A stretch of 64,000 nt of DNA from DASQFQ01 sp963722815 (GCA_963722815.1 CAVROM010000010.1:186001-250000), one strand, 5' to 3'. Shown: positions 9,893 through 18,596, counted from the first letter of the stretch. Numbers and translations: made by a program. Notes: generated by a model not told the origin, from the letters alone.

Positions 9893-11181
9893 TTCCGCGC
9901 GAGGCTCACGCCGAGCAGGAGCACGGCGGTGACGGCCTGGATCAGCAGGACGGTGCCGGCGAACGCCTTCAGGTCGCCGGCGCCGGTCAGCAGCAGCGGC
10001 TCGGCGATCGCCATCACCGCCAGGATCAGCGCGAACGCGCGGCGGTGCAGGCCGAGCAGGAACTGCACGCACAGGTAGCTGACCGCCAGCAGGGCGTACG
10101 CGGCGCCGAGCTGCAGGAGCACGCTGGAGCCCGACTCGTACTCGGCGCCGAACGCGGTCCGCAGCAGCAGCTCTGGCACGGCGGCGAAGATGACCAGCGC
10201 ACCCGCCGACAGCACGGCGATCACGGCGAGCGCTTTTAGCAGCACCTCGCGCGGGTCGCGCCCGGCGGCGGCGCGACGGGTCGCCTCCGGCAGCACCCAG
10301 AAGCCGAGCCCGACCGCGATCCACACCACGGCCTTGGCGGCCACCGTGGAGGCGGCGTAGACGCCGGCCACGGTGGTGTCGAGCACGTGCTTGGCCATGA
10401 TCACGTCGACGTTCTGGAGCGCGGCGACGAGCGTCAGCGCGGCGATCGGCAGCGCGGCGCCGCGGGCGAGCTTCGCGAGCGGGTGGGGGGTCGAGGCGCG
10501 GTCGGGCGGCCCGAGCCGGCGGCGCAGGAGCCACGCGAGCGCCGCCGCGGTCACGGCGATCGAGGTCAGCGTGCCGAGGTAGGCGCCGGTGACGTCGAGC
10601 CCGGCGGCGACGAGCGCGATCGCCAGGACGAGGCGGCCGAGCGCCTCGAAGAGGACGCTCAGCCCGACCTCGCGGTAGGCGCGGGCCGACTGCAGCAGCC
10701 CGCGCTGCAGGCACAGCAGCAGCCACAGGGCGCCGGTGATCGGCACGGCCGCCGCGGCCCACTCCTGGTCGATGTTGATGACGTCGGCGAGCGGCTCGCG
10801 CGCGATCACCGACACGACCGCGATCACCGCCAGCGCGGCGAGGATGTGACGGCTCCAGCGGGCGAGCGTGCCGGCCAGCTCGCCGCCGCGGCCGAGCCGG
10901 CCGAGCGTCGCCTCGCGCGCGGCGGCGACCTGCAGCGCGGCGCCGGCGACGAACAGGATCACGGTGACGTTGAGCAGCGCGGCCAGCGAGCCGTAGCCGT
11001 CGGCGCCCAGGATGCGCGTGAAGATGACGGTGAAGACGACCTGGACGAGGTTCGCCGCCATCGTGGCGGCGGCCAGCCCGATCGCCTTGCCGGTCTCGGC
11101 ATCGCTCGGGAGGTCCTCCGGCGGCGCGGGGCCGGTGACGGCGGGCTGACGTACGGCCTGCTCGACTCCCGGCGAGCTCAT
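9889..11181 (-). CDS. Wzx-like oligosaccharide flippase (MATE/MVF superfamily)
   Basis: This 430-aa integral membrane protein has about 12-14 hydrophobic helices. The N-terminal hallmark VFTVIFTRILGADGYGSLAA is the R-x-LG-x-x-x-YG motif of polysaccharide flippases (PF01943/PF13440). Later segments such as QNVDVIMAKHVLDTTVAGVY (the D-x-x-x-x motif of the second half) and YAASTVAAKAVVWIAVGLG fit. It would flip lipid-linked repeat units across the membrane. That the locus also contains an ABC exporter suggests two separate export routes or two glycans. Translation is coupled to the downstream methyltransferase. Confidence 0.85.
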   Translation of the reverse strand: MSSPGVEQAVRQPAVTGPAPPEDLPSDAETGKAIGLAAATMAANLVQVVFTVIFTRILGADGYGSLAALLNVTVILFVAGAALQVAAAREATLGRLGRGGELAGTLARWSRHILAALAVIAVVSVIAREPLADVINIDQEWAAAAVPITGALWLLLCLQRGLLQSARAYREVGLSVLFEALGRLVLAIALVAAGLDVTGAYLGTLTSIAVTAAALAWLLRRRLGPPDRASTPHPLAKLARGAALPIAALTLVAALQNVDVIMAKHVLDTTVAGVYAASTVAAKAVVWIAVGLGFWVLPEATRRAAAGRDPREVLLKALAVIAVLSAGALVIFAAVPELLLRTAFGAEYESGSSVLLQLGAAYALLAVSYLCVQFLLGLHRRAFALILAVMAIAEPLLLTGAGDLKAFAGTVLLIQAVTAVLLLGVSLARK

Positions 11182-11215
11182 TACACCGGATGACGCTAGC
11201 GGAACCGGCGTGCTC

Positions 11216-11221
11216 TACCCT
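11216..11221 (+). promoter_or_regulatory. -10 box for the LPXTG-tsaEBD run (leaderless)
   Basis: TACCCT ends 8 nt before the ATG at 11230. No ribosome binding site lies in the gap, so the message probably starts at the start codon. Confidence 0.5.
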
Positions 11222-11229
11222 GCGGGCGC

Positions 11230-11571
11230 ATGCGGGTTTGGCGTCGATCTCTGGCTGTCGCGGGCACGGTCCTCGCGCTGCTGCCTGCCGCGGCCGCGGC
11301 GCAGAGCGCGGGCGACGAGCAGTACTCCGACCCGTTCGCGGGCCAGAGCCCGTCTTCGACGCCCGCTCCGACCCCGGCGCCGGCCACCGGCGCCCAGCCG
11401 GCGCAGGCGACCCCCGCTCCGGCCGCCGCCGCGCCGGCGGCGAGCAACGCTCCCGCGCAGGCGGCGCAGCTGCCGCGCACGGGGTGGGACGCGGGCGTGC
11501 CCGGCATGCTGGGGCTGGTGCTGATGTCGGCGGGCGTGGCGCTGCGAGCGCGTGTCCGGCGAGATCCATAG
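11230..11571 (+). CDS. Small LPXTG cell-wall-anchored protein
   Basis: The 113-aa product has a signal peptide (MRVWRRSLAVAGTVLALLPA, cleaved near AAAQS), a Pro/Ala/Thr-rich low-complexity linker at residues 35-80 and a sortase signal at the C-terminus. The signal is LPRTG at about residues 83-87, followed by a hydrophobic helix (GMLGLVLMSAGVALRA) and a basic tail (RVRRDP). It should be attached to peptidoglycan by a sortase encoded elsewhere. With so little between signal and anchor it has no obvious catalytic domain; it may act as a stalk or wall spacer. It overlaps tsaE by 20 bp. Confidence 0.8.
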   Translation: MRVWRRSLAVAGTVLALLPAAAAAQSAGDEQYSDPFAGQSPSSTPAPTPAPATGAQPAQATPAPAAAAPAASNAPAQAAQLPRTGWDAGVPGMLGLVLMSAGVALRARVRRDP

Positions 11572-11968
11572 CTCGTCGCCGGAGGAGACCGAGCGCGCCG
11601 GCGCGGCGCTGGCCGCGACGCTCGCGCCGGGTGACGTCGTCCTCGTCTCCGGCGAGCTCGGCGCGGGCAAGACGACGTTCGTGCGCGGCGCCGCGCGGGC
11701 GCTGGGCGTGACCGAGCCGGTCACGAGCCCGACCTTCGTGGTCGGTCACCTGTACGACGCGGGCGTGGCGCACCTCGACCTCTACCGGCTCGCGGGGCTC
11801 GACGACGAGGACCCGGGGCTGCTGGACCCGTACTTCGGGCCGGAGCTGATCACGTTCGTGGAGTGGCCGGAGCGGCGCGGGCTCGACGCGCTGCTCGGCG
11901 AGCGCCATGTCGCGCGGCACGTCGCGCTCGCGCACGCGGGCGGCGACCGGCGGACGGTGAGCGCGTGA
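11552..11968 (+). CDS. tsaE: tRNA threonylcarbamoyladenosine biosynthesis ATPase TsaE
   Basis: This is a P-loop ATPase required with TsaB and TsaD for t6A37 of ANN-decoding tRNAs. Visible features are SSSPEETERAGAALA at the N-terminus, Walker A SGELGAGKTTFVRG, the switch TSPTFVVGHLY, the metal-binding HLDLYRL and TFVEWPER. The 138-aa length is slightly shorter than usual. The GTG at 11552 lies inside the LPXTG gene. The next gene starts within its stop (GTGA at 11965), so the run is a translationally coupled operon. Confidence 0.92.
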   Translation: MSGEIHSSSPEETERAGAALAATLAPGDVVLVSGELGAGKTTFVRGAARALGVTEPVTSPTFVVGHLYDAGVAHLDLYRLAGLDDEDPGLLDPYFGPELITFVEWPERRGLDALLGERHVARHVALAHAGGDRRTVSA

Positions 11969-12624
11969 TCGTCCTCGGGCTCGACACCGCCACGAGCGCG
12001 ACGGTGGTCGGGGTGCTCGGCGCGGACGGGGTCGTCCACGAGGTCCGCGACGACCCGCCTCCGGGGGCGCGCCCCGCGCACGCGGCGCGGCTGCTGGGAG
12101 CCGTGGACGAGGCGCTGGCCGCGGCGGGTGTGGGCTGGGACGAGGTGACGCGGCTGGCGGTCGGGGTCGGGCCGGGGAGCTTCACCGGGCTGCGCATCGG
12201 GATCGCCACCGCGCGTGGACTGGCGCAGGCGCGCGGCCTGGAGGTGGTGGGCGTGAGCACGCTCGAGGCGCTCGCCCGCGGGGCGGCCGCAGAGCGCGTG
12301 CTGGCGGTGCTCGACGCGCGCCGCGGGGAGGCGTTCGCAGCGGCGTACGGACCCGGCGCGTTCGCCCCCGTCGCTCTCTCTCCCGAGGCCCTCGCCGAGA
12401 AGGTCCGTGCAATGCCGGTTGCACCCCTGGCGGTGGGCGACGGGGCGGTACGCTTCAGGGGCTCCCTCGAGGCGGCCGGAGCGCAGGTCCCGCCCGACGA
12501 GGACGGCGTCCATCGCCTCCGCGCCGGACAGGTCTGCAAGCTCGGTGCGGAGGGGAGACCAACCGACCGCGACGCCCTCCTACCCGACTACCTGCGCGAG
12601 CCCGACGCCGTACCCCGCCGATGA
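11965..12624 (+). CDS. tsaB: tRNA threonylcarbamoyladenosine biosynthesis protein TsaB
   Basis: The GTG start overlaps the tsaE stop. The 219-aa ASKHA-fold protein has IVLGLDTATSATVVGVLG at the N-terminus, HAARLLGAVDEALAAAG, and the universal TsaB segment AVGVGPGSFTGLRIGIATAR followed by VVGVSTLEALAR and VLDARRGEAFAAAYG. TsaB is a non-catalytic partner that dimerises with TsaD in the t6A-forming complex. The last part (LLPDYLREPDA) is the usual TsaB ending. Confidence 0.93.
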   Translation: MIVLGLDTATSATVVGVLGADGVVHEVRDDPPPGARPAHAARLLGAVDEALAAAGVGWDEVTRLAVGVGPGSFTGLRIGIATARGLAQARGLEVVGVSTLEALARGAAAERVLAVLDARRGEAFAAAYGPGAFAPVALSPEALAEKVRAMPVAPLAVGDGAVRFRGSLEAAGAQVPPDEDGVHRLRAGQVCKLGAEGRPTDRDALLPDYLREPDAVPRR

Positions 12625-13127
12625 CCGCCCCGCCCGTCGCTCCCGCGATCCGCCGCCTGACGTACGCCGACCTCCCGCAGGTCGTCGCGATCGAGCGCCG
12701 CGCGTTCCCGACGCCGTGGTCGCTGGCGATGTTCGTGCTCGAGCTGTCGAAGCCCGCGGGCGTGTGCCTGGCGGCGTTCGAGGACGAGACGATGGTCGGC
12801 TACCTGATCTGCTCGCGCTACGACACGGTCTGGCATCTGATGAACGTGTCGGTCGATCCCAGCCGACGGCGGCAGGGGATCGCCACCGCGCTCCTGTCCT
12901 CGCTGATCGAGCGGATCGACGACCCGCAGTCGCAGCTCACGCTCGAGGTGCGGCCCTCGAACGGCGGCGCGATCCGGCTCTACGAGCAGTTCGGCTTCCG
13001 CTCCGCCGGTGTGCGGCGGCGCTACTACCAGGACAACGGCGAGGACGCGCTGATCATGTGGCGGACGCCCGCGACGCTGCGCGGGACGCTCGACGACGTC
13101 CCGGGCACGCGCGCCGGCGCGTTTTGA
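12621..13127 (+). CDS. rimI: Ribosomal protein S18-alanine N-acetyltransferase-type GNAT (RimI)
   Basis: The 168-aa GNAT protein begins TAPPVAPAIRRLTYADLPQV. It contains IERRAFPTPWS, NVSVDPSRRRQGIATALLSS (acetyl-CoA pyrophosphate loop R-x-x-G-x-A), LEVRPSNGGAIRLYEQFGF and VRRRYYQDNGEDALIMW, all classic RimI motifs. Its position between tsaB and tsaD is a conserved actinobacterial arrangement. The start overlaps the tsaB stop and its own TGA overlaps the TTG of tsaD. Confidence 0.92.
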   Translation: MTAPPVAPAIRRLTYADLPQVVAIERRAFPTPWSLAMFVLELSKPAGVCLAAFEDETMVGYLICSRYDTVWHLMNVSVDPSRRRQGIATALLSSLIERIDDPQSQLTLEVRPSNGGAIRLYEQFGFRSAGVRRRYYQDNGEDALIMWRTPATLRGTLDDVPGTRAGAF

Positions 13128-14107
13128 TCCTCGCGCTCGAGACGAGCTGCGACGACACCTGCGCGGCGGTGGTGACCCGTGGCGGCGAGGTGCGCTCGAA
13201 CGTGATCTCGTCGCAGGGCGTGCACGACCGCTACGGCGGCGTGGTGCCGGAGATCGCCTCGCGGCACCACCTGCAGCTGGTCAACGCGGTCGTCGACGAC
13301 GCGCTGGCGCGGGCGGGCGCGGACCTCGACGACGTTTCGCTGGTGGCCGTCACCCAGGGCCCCGGGCTGGTCGGCGCGCTGCTGGTCGGCGTCGCGACCG
13401 CGAAGGCGCTCGCCGCGGCGCGGCGGCTGCCGCTCGCGGCGGTCGACCACCTCCAGGGGCACGTGGCGGCCACCTACCTGGAGCCTGACCCGATGGAGCC
13501 GCCGTTCCTGTGTCTGCTGGCCTCGGGCGGTCACACGCTGCTCGCGCGGGTCGAGGAGCCGGGCGCGTACGAGGTGCTGGGCCGGACGCTCGACGACGCC
13601 GCCGGCGAGGCGTTCGACAAGGGCGCGCGGCTACTCGGGCTGCCGTATCCGGGTGGGCCGGCGCTGTCGAAGCTGGCGCTCGAGGGGGATCCGGAGGCGT
13701 TCGCGTTCCCGCGGGCGGAGCGGGTCGCGGGCCTCGACTTCTCGTTCGCGGGGCTCAAGACCGCGCTGCTGTACGCGGTGCGCGACCTGGGCGAGGAGGA
13801 GACCGCGCGCCGCGCGGCCGACCTTGCCGCCTCCTACGAGGCCGCGATCGTCGACGCGCTGATCCTGCGGGTCGAGCGCGCGCTCGCGGCCGAGCCGGGC
13901 GCGCGGCTCGCGCTCGGCGGCGGCGTGGCGGCGAACCGGCTGCTGCGCGAGCGCGCCGCCGGGCTGGGCGTCGAGCTGAAGGTCCCGCCCTCCGAGCTCT
14001 GCACCGACAACGCGGCGATGATCGGCTCGGCCGCGCGCTGGGTCGAGCCGCTGCGGTACCCCGACTACCTCGACCTGGACGCGTACGCGACCGGCCAGAC
14101 GGCATGA
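13124..14107 (+). CDS. tsaD: tRNA threonylcarbamoyltransferase TsaD
   Basis: The start is TTG at 13124, overlapping the rimI stop (TTGA), giving LILALETSCDDTCAAVV and 327 aa. The catalytic subunit for t6A has clear motifs: SSQGVHDRYGGVVPEIASRH (metal-binding His), VTQGPGLVGALLVGVATAKA, VDHLQGHVAATYLE (second His), LCLLASGGHT, GEAFDKGARLLGLPYPGGP, LDFSFAGLKTAL, LALGGGVAANRLLRE and CTDNAAMIG. It is complete. The ATG of the following gene overlaps the TGA. Confidence 0.95.
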   Translation: MILALETSCDDTCAAVVTRGGEVRSNVISSQGVHDRYGGVVPEIASRHHLQLVNAVVDDALARAGADLDDVSLVAVTQGPGLVGALLVGVATAKALAAARRLPLAAVDHLQGHVAATYLEPDPMEPPFLCLLASGGHTLLARVEEPGAYEVLGRTLDDAAGEAFDKGARLLGLPYPGGPALSKLALEGDPEAFAFPRAERVAGLDFSFAGLKTALLYAVRDLGEEETARRAADLAASYEAAIVDALILRVERALAAEPGARLALGGGVAANRLLRERAAGLGVELKVPPSELCTDNAAMIGSAARWVEPLRYPDYLDLDAYATGQTA

Positions 14108-16100
14108 ACCGCCCAGATCTCCCCGCCGGCACCGGGCTGGGGCTGGCGGTGCTGGCGCTGCTGATCGTGGTGGCGGTGCTGGGGGAGCGCGGTCGACGGG
14201 GCCGGGGGAGGAGGCGGCGAGCCGGTGCCGCCGTCGGCCGCGGCGCTGTCGGTCTACGACGGGCGCTCGCCGAGCGAGGCGGGCGGGAGCCGCGAGCGCG
14301 TGCTCGTCGAGCTCCCGCGGCCCGCGCTGGCCGACCGCGACGACCTCGACTCGCTGAGCCCCGCCGACCAGCGCGCCTACCTGCGCTCGCTGTCGGAGGA
14401 GGGGAGGGCGCTGCGCTCCGCGCTCGGCGCCCGCGGGGTGGCGCTGCGCGACGCGGTCACGTTCGGCCGCACCTGGGACGGCTTCGCCGCGACCGTCGAC
14501 GCCTCCGACCTCGCCGCCCTCTCGAGCCTCGGCGTGCGGGCGCGGCCGGTGCGGCGCTTCTATCCCGCGACGAGCGAGCCGGTCCCGGTGCCCGGAGCGC
14601 CTCGCGCCGCCTCGGGCGGAGGGGCTCCGCCGATCGCCATCCTCGACACCGGCGCCTCCGCTCCGGGCTACGACACGCTCGACCGCGACAGCGACCCCGC
14701 GCCGGGCGCCGACCCGCGCGCGCCCTCGCGCCGCGAGACCAGCGGCGCCGCGCTCGCCGCGATCGTGACCGCGGCGGGCGAGCGGGCGCTGACGATCCGG
14801 GTCGCCGGCTACGGCGCGACGCCGGAGATCCACGGCACGAGCGACACGCTGATCGCCGGGCTCGAGCGGGCGGTCGACCCGAACGGGGACGGCGCGGTCG
14901 ATGACGCGGTGCGGGTCGCGCTCGTCGGCGTCAACGCGCCGTACGCCGGCTTCGGCGACTCGCCGGAGGCGCAGGCGGTGCGGGGCGCGGGCAAGCTCGG
15001 CACGCTGGTCGTCGCCCCGGCCGGCAACGAGGGGCCGGCACGGCCGCCGAACGGCGTCGTCGGCTCGCCGGGAGCTGCGCGCGCCGCGCTCACCGCCGGC
15101 GCCACCGAGGCCGGCACGGGGGTGCCACGCGGTGACGGTCACCATCGCCGGCCGCGAGCTCGCCGGGGCCACCGCCCTCGGCGGCAAGCCGGCGCCGGGG
15201 AAGCTCGCCGGGCCGGTGACGAGCACCGACACCGCGGCGCTCCTGCGCGGGCGCAGGGTTGCCGGCCGCGTCGCGCTCGTCCGAGCGGGCGACAACCCGG
15301 TCGCCCAGGCCACCGCCGCGGCCGGCGCCGGAGCCCGCGCCGTGATCCTCGCCGAGCCCCGCGACCGCCCGCTGCCGATGATGCCCTCGGGCCGCGTCCC
15401 CGCGCCGGTCGTGGGCGTCACCGGAACAGCCGCGAATGAGGCCCTGAAGGGCAAGCCCGGCGCGAAGGTGGCGTTCGGTCGCGTGAAGCTGGGCCGGGCG
15501 GAGAAGGCGGCCGGGCCCGCGCCGTTCTCCTCGCGCGGCCCCTCCTTCGACGGCTCGCTGAAGCCGGACGTGCTCGCCCAGGGCGCCGCGGTCACGCCGC
15601 AGGGGATCGTCACCGGCACCGCGGTCGCCGCCGCCCGCGTGGCCGTCCGCGCGGCCCGGCTCGCCCGGCGGCGGCCGGCGGAGACCGCGGCGGGGATCAA
15701 GGAGGCGCTCGTGCCCGCCGCGACCGAAGAGGCGGGCGCGGGGCCGTCCCCGGCGGTCCCGCTCGGCCCGCTCGAGCTGACGCGCTCCGGTGGCGAGGTC
15801 GTCGGCGTCAGGTTCGCGCTCGGCGCCTTCGAGCGCGGCGACCCGCTCGCCGGCGGCACGACGATCCAGCCCGCGTCGCGCCTGGAGCTCGAGCTCATCG
15901 ACGCCACCGACGCCGTGAAGCAGACCCTGACACCGCCCGACGGCGCCCGCGACCTGCTCCCCGCCGAGTACGCCTACCGCCTCACGAGCCAGGCGCTCAA
16001 GGACCTCGCCCCGGGTCGGTACCGCTTCAAGGCGACCGCCCGCGCGCCACGTCGAACGGCGCCGACGACCGGGACCTCAGAAGCCTTCCGCGTCCGATGA
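14104..16100 (+). CDS. Subtilase-like (S8 fold) membrane-anchored pseudoprotease with PA-like insert; two frame changes
   Basis: The ATG at 14104 overlaps the tsaD stop. A single N-terminal helix (GLGLAVLALLIVVAVLG) would act as signal or anchor. Two one-base insertions, in a G run near 14183 and near 15118, must be removed to read the whole. The S8 fold is recognisable: the Asp strand PIAILDTGAS at about residue 181, the oxyanion Asn region LVVAPAGNEGP, a PA-like insert (RRVAGRVALVRAGDNPVAQA) and SSRGPSFDGSLKPDVLAQGA. The catalytic His motif (normally HGTHVAG) is replaced by RETSGAALAAI, and the Ser motif (GTSMATP) by GTAVAAAR. The enzyme is therefore probably inactive, perhaps a binding or scaffolding protein outside the membrane. 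Confidence 0.7.
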
Positions 16101-16339
16101 GGACCGTGACCCTCTACACCCGCCCCGGCTGCCACCTGTGCGACGACGCCCGCGCGGCGCTGCGACAGCTCAGCGCGCAGCACGAGTTCGAGATCCGCGA
16201 GGTGAACATCGAAACCGACGACGTGCTGCACGCCGCCTACCTCGAGCGGATCCCCGTCATCTGCCTCGACGGCGAGCACGTCTCGGACTTTTTCCTGGAC
16301 GAGCTGACGCTCACCGCGCGGCTCAACAGCGACGGTTAG
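16097..16339 (+). CDS. Glutaredoxin-like protein (CxxC thioredoxin fold)
   Basis: The 80-aa protein has a thioredoxin-fold beta-alpha-beta start (MRTVTLYTRPGCHLCDDAR) with the redox pair CHLC and the cis-Pro region ERIPVICLDGEHV. It belongs to the short DUF836/glutaredoxin-like family often encoded beside rex in actinobacteria. The ATG overlaps the stop of the subtilase-like gene. It may reduce disulfides or report thiol state. The adjacent redox sensor gene rex has its own promoter 12 bp downstream. Confidence 0.85.
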   Translation: MRTVTLYTRPGCHLCDDARAALRQLSAQHEFEIREVNIETDDVLHAAYLERIPVICLDGEHVSDFFLDELTLTARLNSDG

Positions 16340-16342
16340 AGT
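16337..16342 (+). promoter_or_regulatory. -10 box for rex (leaderless)
   Basis: TAGAGT overlaps the stop of the glutaredoxin-like gene and ends 9 nt before the ATG of rex at 16352. Confidence 0.5.
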
Positions 16343-16351
16343 GGACCGGGC

Positions 16352-17035
16352 ATGAGCTTCGGCGACGTCGCGACCAGGTCCGGCGGGACGCAAGGCGACG
16401 GGGCAGGTGGGCCGCTGGCCGACCGCCTTTCGCTGGGCGTGGCCGCCCGCCTCTCCCGCTACCTCCAGGTCCTCACCCAGGCCCGCAAGATGGGCAAGGA
16501 GACGATCTCCAGCCAGGAGCTCAGCGACTACACGCACGTCAACTCCACGCAGATCCGCCGCGACCTCTCGGGCTTCGGCAAGTTCGGCAAGCGCGGCGTG
16601 GGCTACAACGTCGACTCGCTCGTCTCCCAGATCCGCAAGATCCTGCGGACCTCGGGGCAGCACAACATCGCGCTGTTCGGCGCCGGCCACCTCGGCAAGG
16701 CGATCGCGTCCTCCGACATCTTCGCCGACCACGGCTTCCGCGTCGTCGCGATCTTCGACCCCGCGACGGAGAAGATCGGCGAGAAGGTCGGCAACACGTC
16801 GGTTCGCCATCCCGACGACCTCAAGCAGGTTGTCGAGGAGGAGGACATCGTCGTCGGCGTCCTCGCCGTCCCGACCGCCGCCGCCCAGCCGCTCGCCGAC
16901 CAGCTCGTCGACGCCGGGGTGAAGATCATCTTCAACTACTCCGAGGCCCTGCTCCAAGTCCCGCCGGAGGTGACGGTCCACACCTCGAGCCCTGCCGTCG
17001 ACCTCCTCTACGCGCTGTACTTCTACCTAACGTAA
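16352..17035 (+). CDS. rex: Redox-sensing transcriptional repressor Rex
   Basis: The 227-aa protein has an N-terminal winged helix with Rex signatures (LSRYLQVLTQARKMGKETIS, SSQELSDYTHVNSTQIRRDL, SGFGKFGKRGVGYNV). It is followed by a Rossmann NAD(H)-binding domain with IALFGAGHLGKAIASSDIF (GxGxxG) and VVAIFDPATEKIGEKV, and the C-terminal swapped helix SSPAVDLLYALYFYLT. Rex senses the NADH/NAD+ ratio and usually represses respiratory and fermentative genes. A candidate Rex operator (TTGTGAA-N4-TTCACAA) was not seen here. The first ~20 residues are a poorly conserved Gly-rich extension. Confidence 0.94.
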   Translation: MSFGDVATRSGGTQGDGAGGPLADRLSLGVAARLSRYLQVLTQARKMGKETISSQELSDYTHVNSTQIRRDLSGFGKFGKRGVGYNVDSLVSQIRKILRTSGQHNIALFGAGHLGKAIASSDIFADHGFRVVAIFDPATEKIGEKVGNTSVRHPDDLKQVVEEEDIVVGVLAVPTAAAQPLADQLVDAGVKIIFNYSEALLQVPPEVTVHTSSPAVDLLYALYFYLT

Positions 17036-17042
17036 GCGCCCC

Positions 17043-18164
17043 ATGATCGACGTCGCCGCCGCGCGCGACCTCTTCGAAGCCTCGACGGACGGCACCGTCG
17101 GCATCGAGGAGGAGTTCGCCCTCCTGGACCAGAATCTGCGCCTCACGCCGGCGTTCGAGCGCCTGCGCGACGCCGGCCTCCAGGACCCGATCCTCAAGGA
17201 CGCGATCGCGGGCGAGCTGATCAGCTCCGAGATCGAGATCCGCTCCGGCCGCGGCGAGGACTTCGAGGACGCCCGCCGCCGCCAGCACGAGTCCCGCCGC
17301 CGCCTCTTCACGCTCGCGGGGCAGCAGGACGTCCTGCTCGGCGCCACCGGCACCCACCCGCTGTCGGACTACCAAGAGCAGCACATCATCGACACGCCCC
17401 ACTACCACCGTGTCGAGGAAGGCCTGAAGTACGTGGCCTGGCGCAACAACACCTTCAGCCTCCACGTCCACGTCGGCGTCCGCGGCGCCGACCGCGCCGT
17501 CCGGGTCTGCGACCGCCTGCGTCCCGTGCTCCCACTGCTGCTCGCGATCAGCGCCAACTCGCCCTACGTCGACCGCATCGACTCCGGCCTGCACTCCGCC
17601 CGCACGCAGATCTTCACCAAGTCGTTCCCGCGCTGCGGCGTCCCGGACACGTTCGGGACCTGGCAGGCGTGGGCCGACTACGTCGATCTGCTGGTGCGCA
17701 CCAACTCGATCATCGAGTTCACGCAGCTGTGGTGGTCGGTCCGCCCGCACCACAGCTTCGGCACCGTCGAGGTGCGCGTCTGCGACGCCCAGACCACCGG
17801 CCCGGAGTCCGACGCGCTCGCCCAGCTGATCGTCGGCTGCGTCAACCGCGCGGCGGCGGAGATCGATGCCGGCGAGGCGCCGCGCGACCTGCCCGGGCGC
17901 CTGATCGAGGAGAACATGTGGCGCGCGCTGCGCTACGGGCTCGACGGCCGCCTGCTCGACCTCGAGGCGGCGACGGTCGAGGAGTTCCCCGCCGCCGAGG
18001 CGCTCGACCGCCTGAAGGCGTGGACCGGCGTCGACGCGCCGCTGCCCGAGCTCAACGGCGCCCAGCGGCAGCGGCGCATGATCGACGCCGGCGCGACGCC
18101 CGCCGAGGTGTACGCGCACGCCGTGAAGGAGACACAGGGTACGTACCAGGAGGAGACCGTCTGA
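17043..18164 (+). CDS. Carboxylate-amine ligase, GCS2 family (YbdK/EgtA-like)
   Basis: The 373-aa protein shows the glutamate-cysteine ligase type 2 pattern: VGIEEEFALLDQNLRL (metal/ATP site), SSEIEIRSGRGEDF, LLGATGTHPLSDYQEQ, TPHYHRVEEGLKYVAWRNNT, SLHVHVGVRGADRAVRV, SANSPYVDRIDSGLHSAR, QLWWSVRPHHSFGTVEVRV and VCDAQTTGPESDALA. Family members make gamma-glutamyl amides; glutathione synthesis is not usual in this phylum, so the amine partner is uncertain. It follows rex by 7 bp and overlaps the DUF1844 gene, suggesting an operon. Confidence 0.85.
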   Translation: MIDVAAARDLFEASTDGTVGIEEEFALLDQNLRLTPAFERLRDAGLQDPILKDAIAGELISSEIEIRSGRGEDFEDARRRQHESRRRLFTLAGQQDVLLGATGTHPLSDYQEQHIIDTPHYHRVEEGLKYVAWRNNTFSLHVHVGVRGADRAVRVCDRLRPVLPLLLAISANSPYVDRIDSGLHSARTQIFTKSFPRCGVPDTFGTWQAWADYVDLLVRTNSIIEFTQLWWSVRPHHSFGTVEVRVCDAQTTGPESDALAQLIVGCVNRAAAEIDAGEAPRDLPGRLIEENMWRALRYGLDGRLLDLEAATVEEFPAAEALDRLKAWTGVDAPLPELNGAQRQRRMIDAGATPAEVYAHAVKETQGTYQEETV

Positions 18165-18574
18165 TGAGCACCCAGGAGCCCCAGTTCAGCGAGGAAGAGC
18201 TGCGCGCCATCGAGGCCGAGATGCAGAAGATCACGGTCGATGACGTGCTGCTGCAGACCATCGTCACGCTGCTCAACGTCGGCGCCCGCAAGGCCGGGCT
18301 GGCCAGCGCGCCGCCCGCCGAGGGCGAGACCCCGCCCGAGCCCGACCTCGAGCAGGTCAAGCAGGCGATCGACGGCGCGCGGGCGCTGATCCCGCTCGTC
18401 GAGGCGCGCCACGGCAAGCAGCTCGGCCCCGTCAAGGATGCGCTGTCGCGGCTGCAGATGTTCTACGCCCAGCGCTCCGGCGGCCAGGCGCCCGCGGACG
18501 AGCCGGCCAAGCCCGAGGCCGGCGGCACGGGCCCCGCCCAGAGCTCCGGCAGGCTCTGGGTTCCGGGGCAGTAG
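18164..18574 (+). CDS. DUF1844 protein
   Basis: The ATG at 18164 overlaps the preceding TGA. The 136-aa protein has the DUF1844 core: EEELRAIEAEMQKITVDDVL, LLQTIVTLLNVGARKAGL, and later VKQAIDGARALIPLVEARHG plus LGPVKDALSRLQMFYA. A Pro/Ala/Gly-rich C-terminal tail (about residues 100-136) is disordered. Function is unknown. In actinobacteria the family is often near translation factor infC, which is not seen here. Confidence 0.85.
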   Translation: MSTQEPQFSEEELRAIEAEMQKITVDDVLLQTIVTLLNVGARKAGLASAPPAEGETPPEPDLEQVKQAIDGARALIPLVEARHGKQLGPVKDALSRLQMFYAQRSGGQAPADEPAKPEAGGTGPAQSSGRLWVPGQ

Positions 18575-18596
18575 GTCGTTGCGCCGAACCTCGCGG

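Noticed and set aside
11190..11711. Overlapping + strand frame (173 aa) covering the LPXTG gene and the start of tsaE
   Set aside because: Arg-rich composition typical of a shadow frame; the LPXTG and TsaE motifs lie in other frames.
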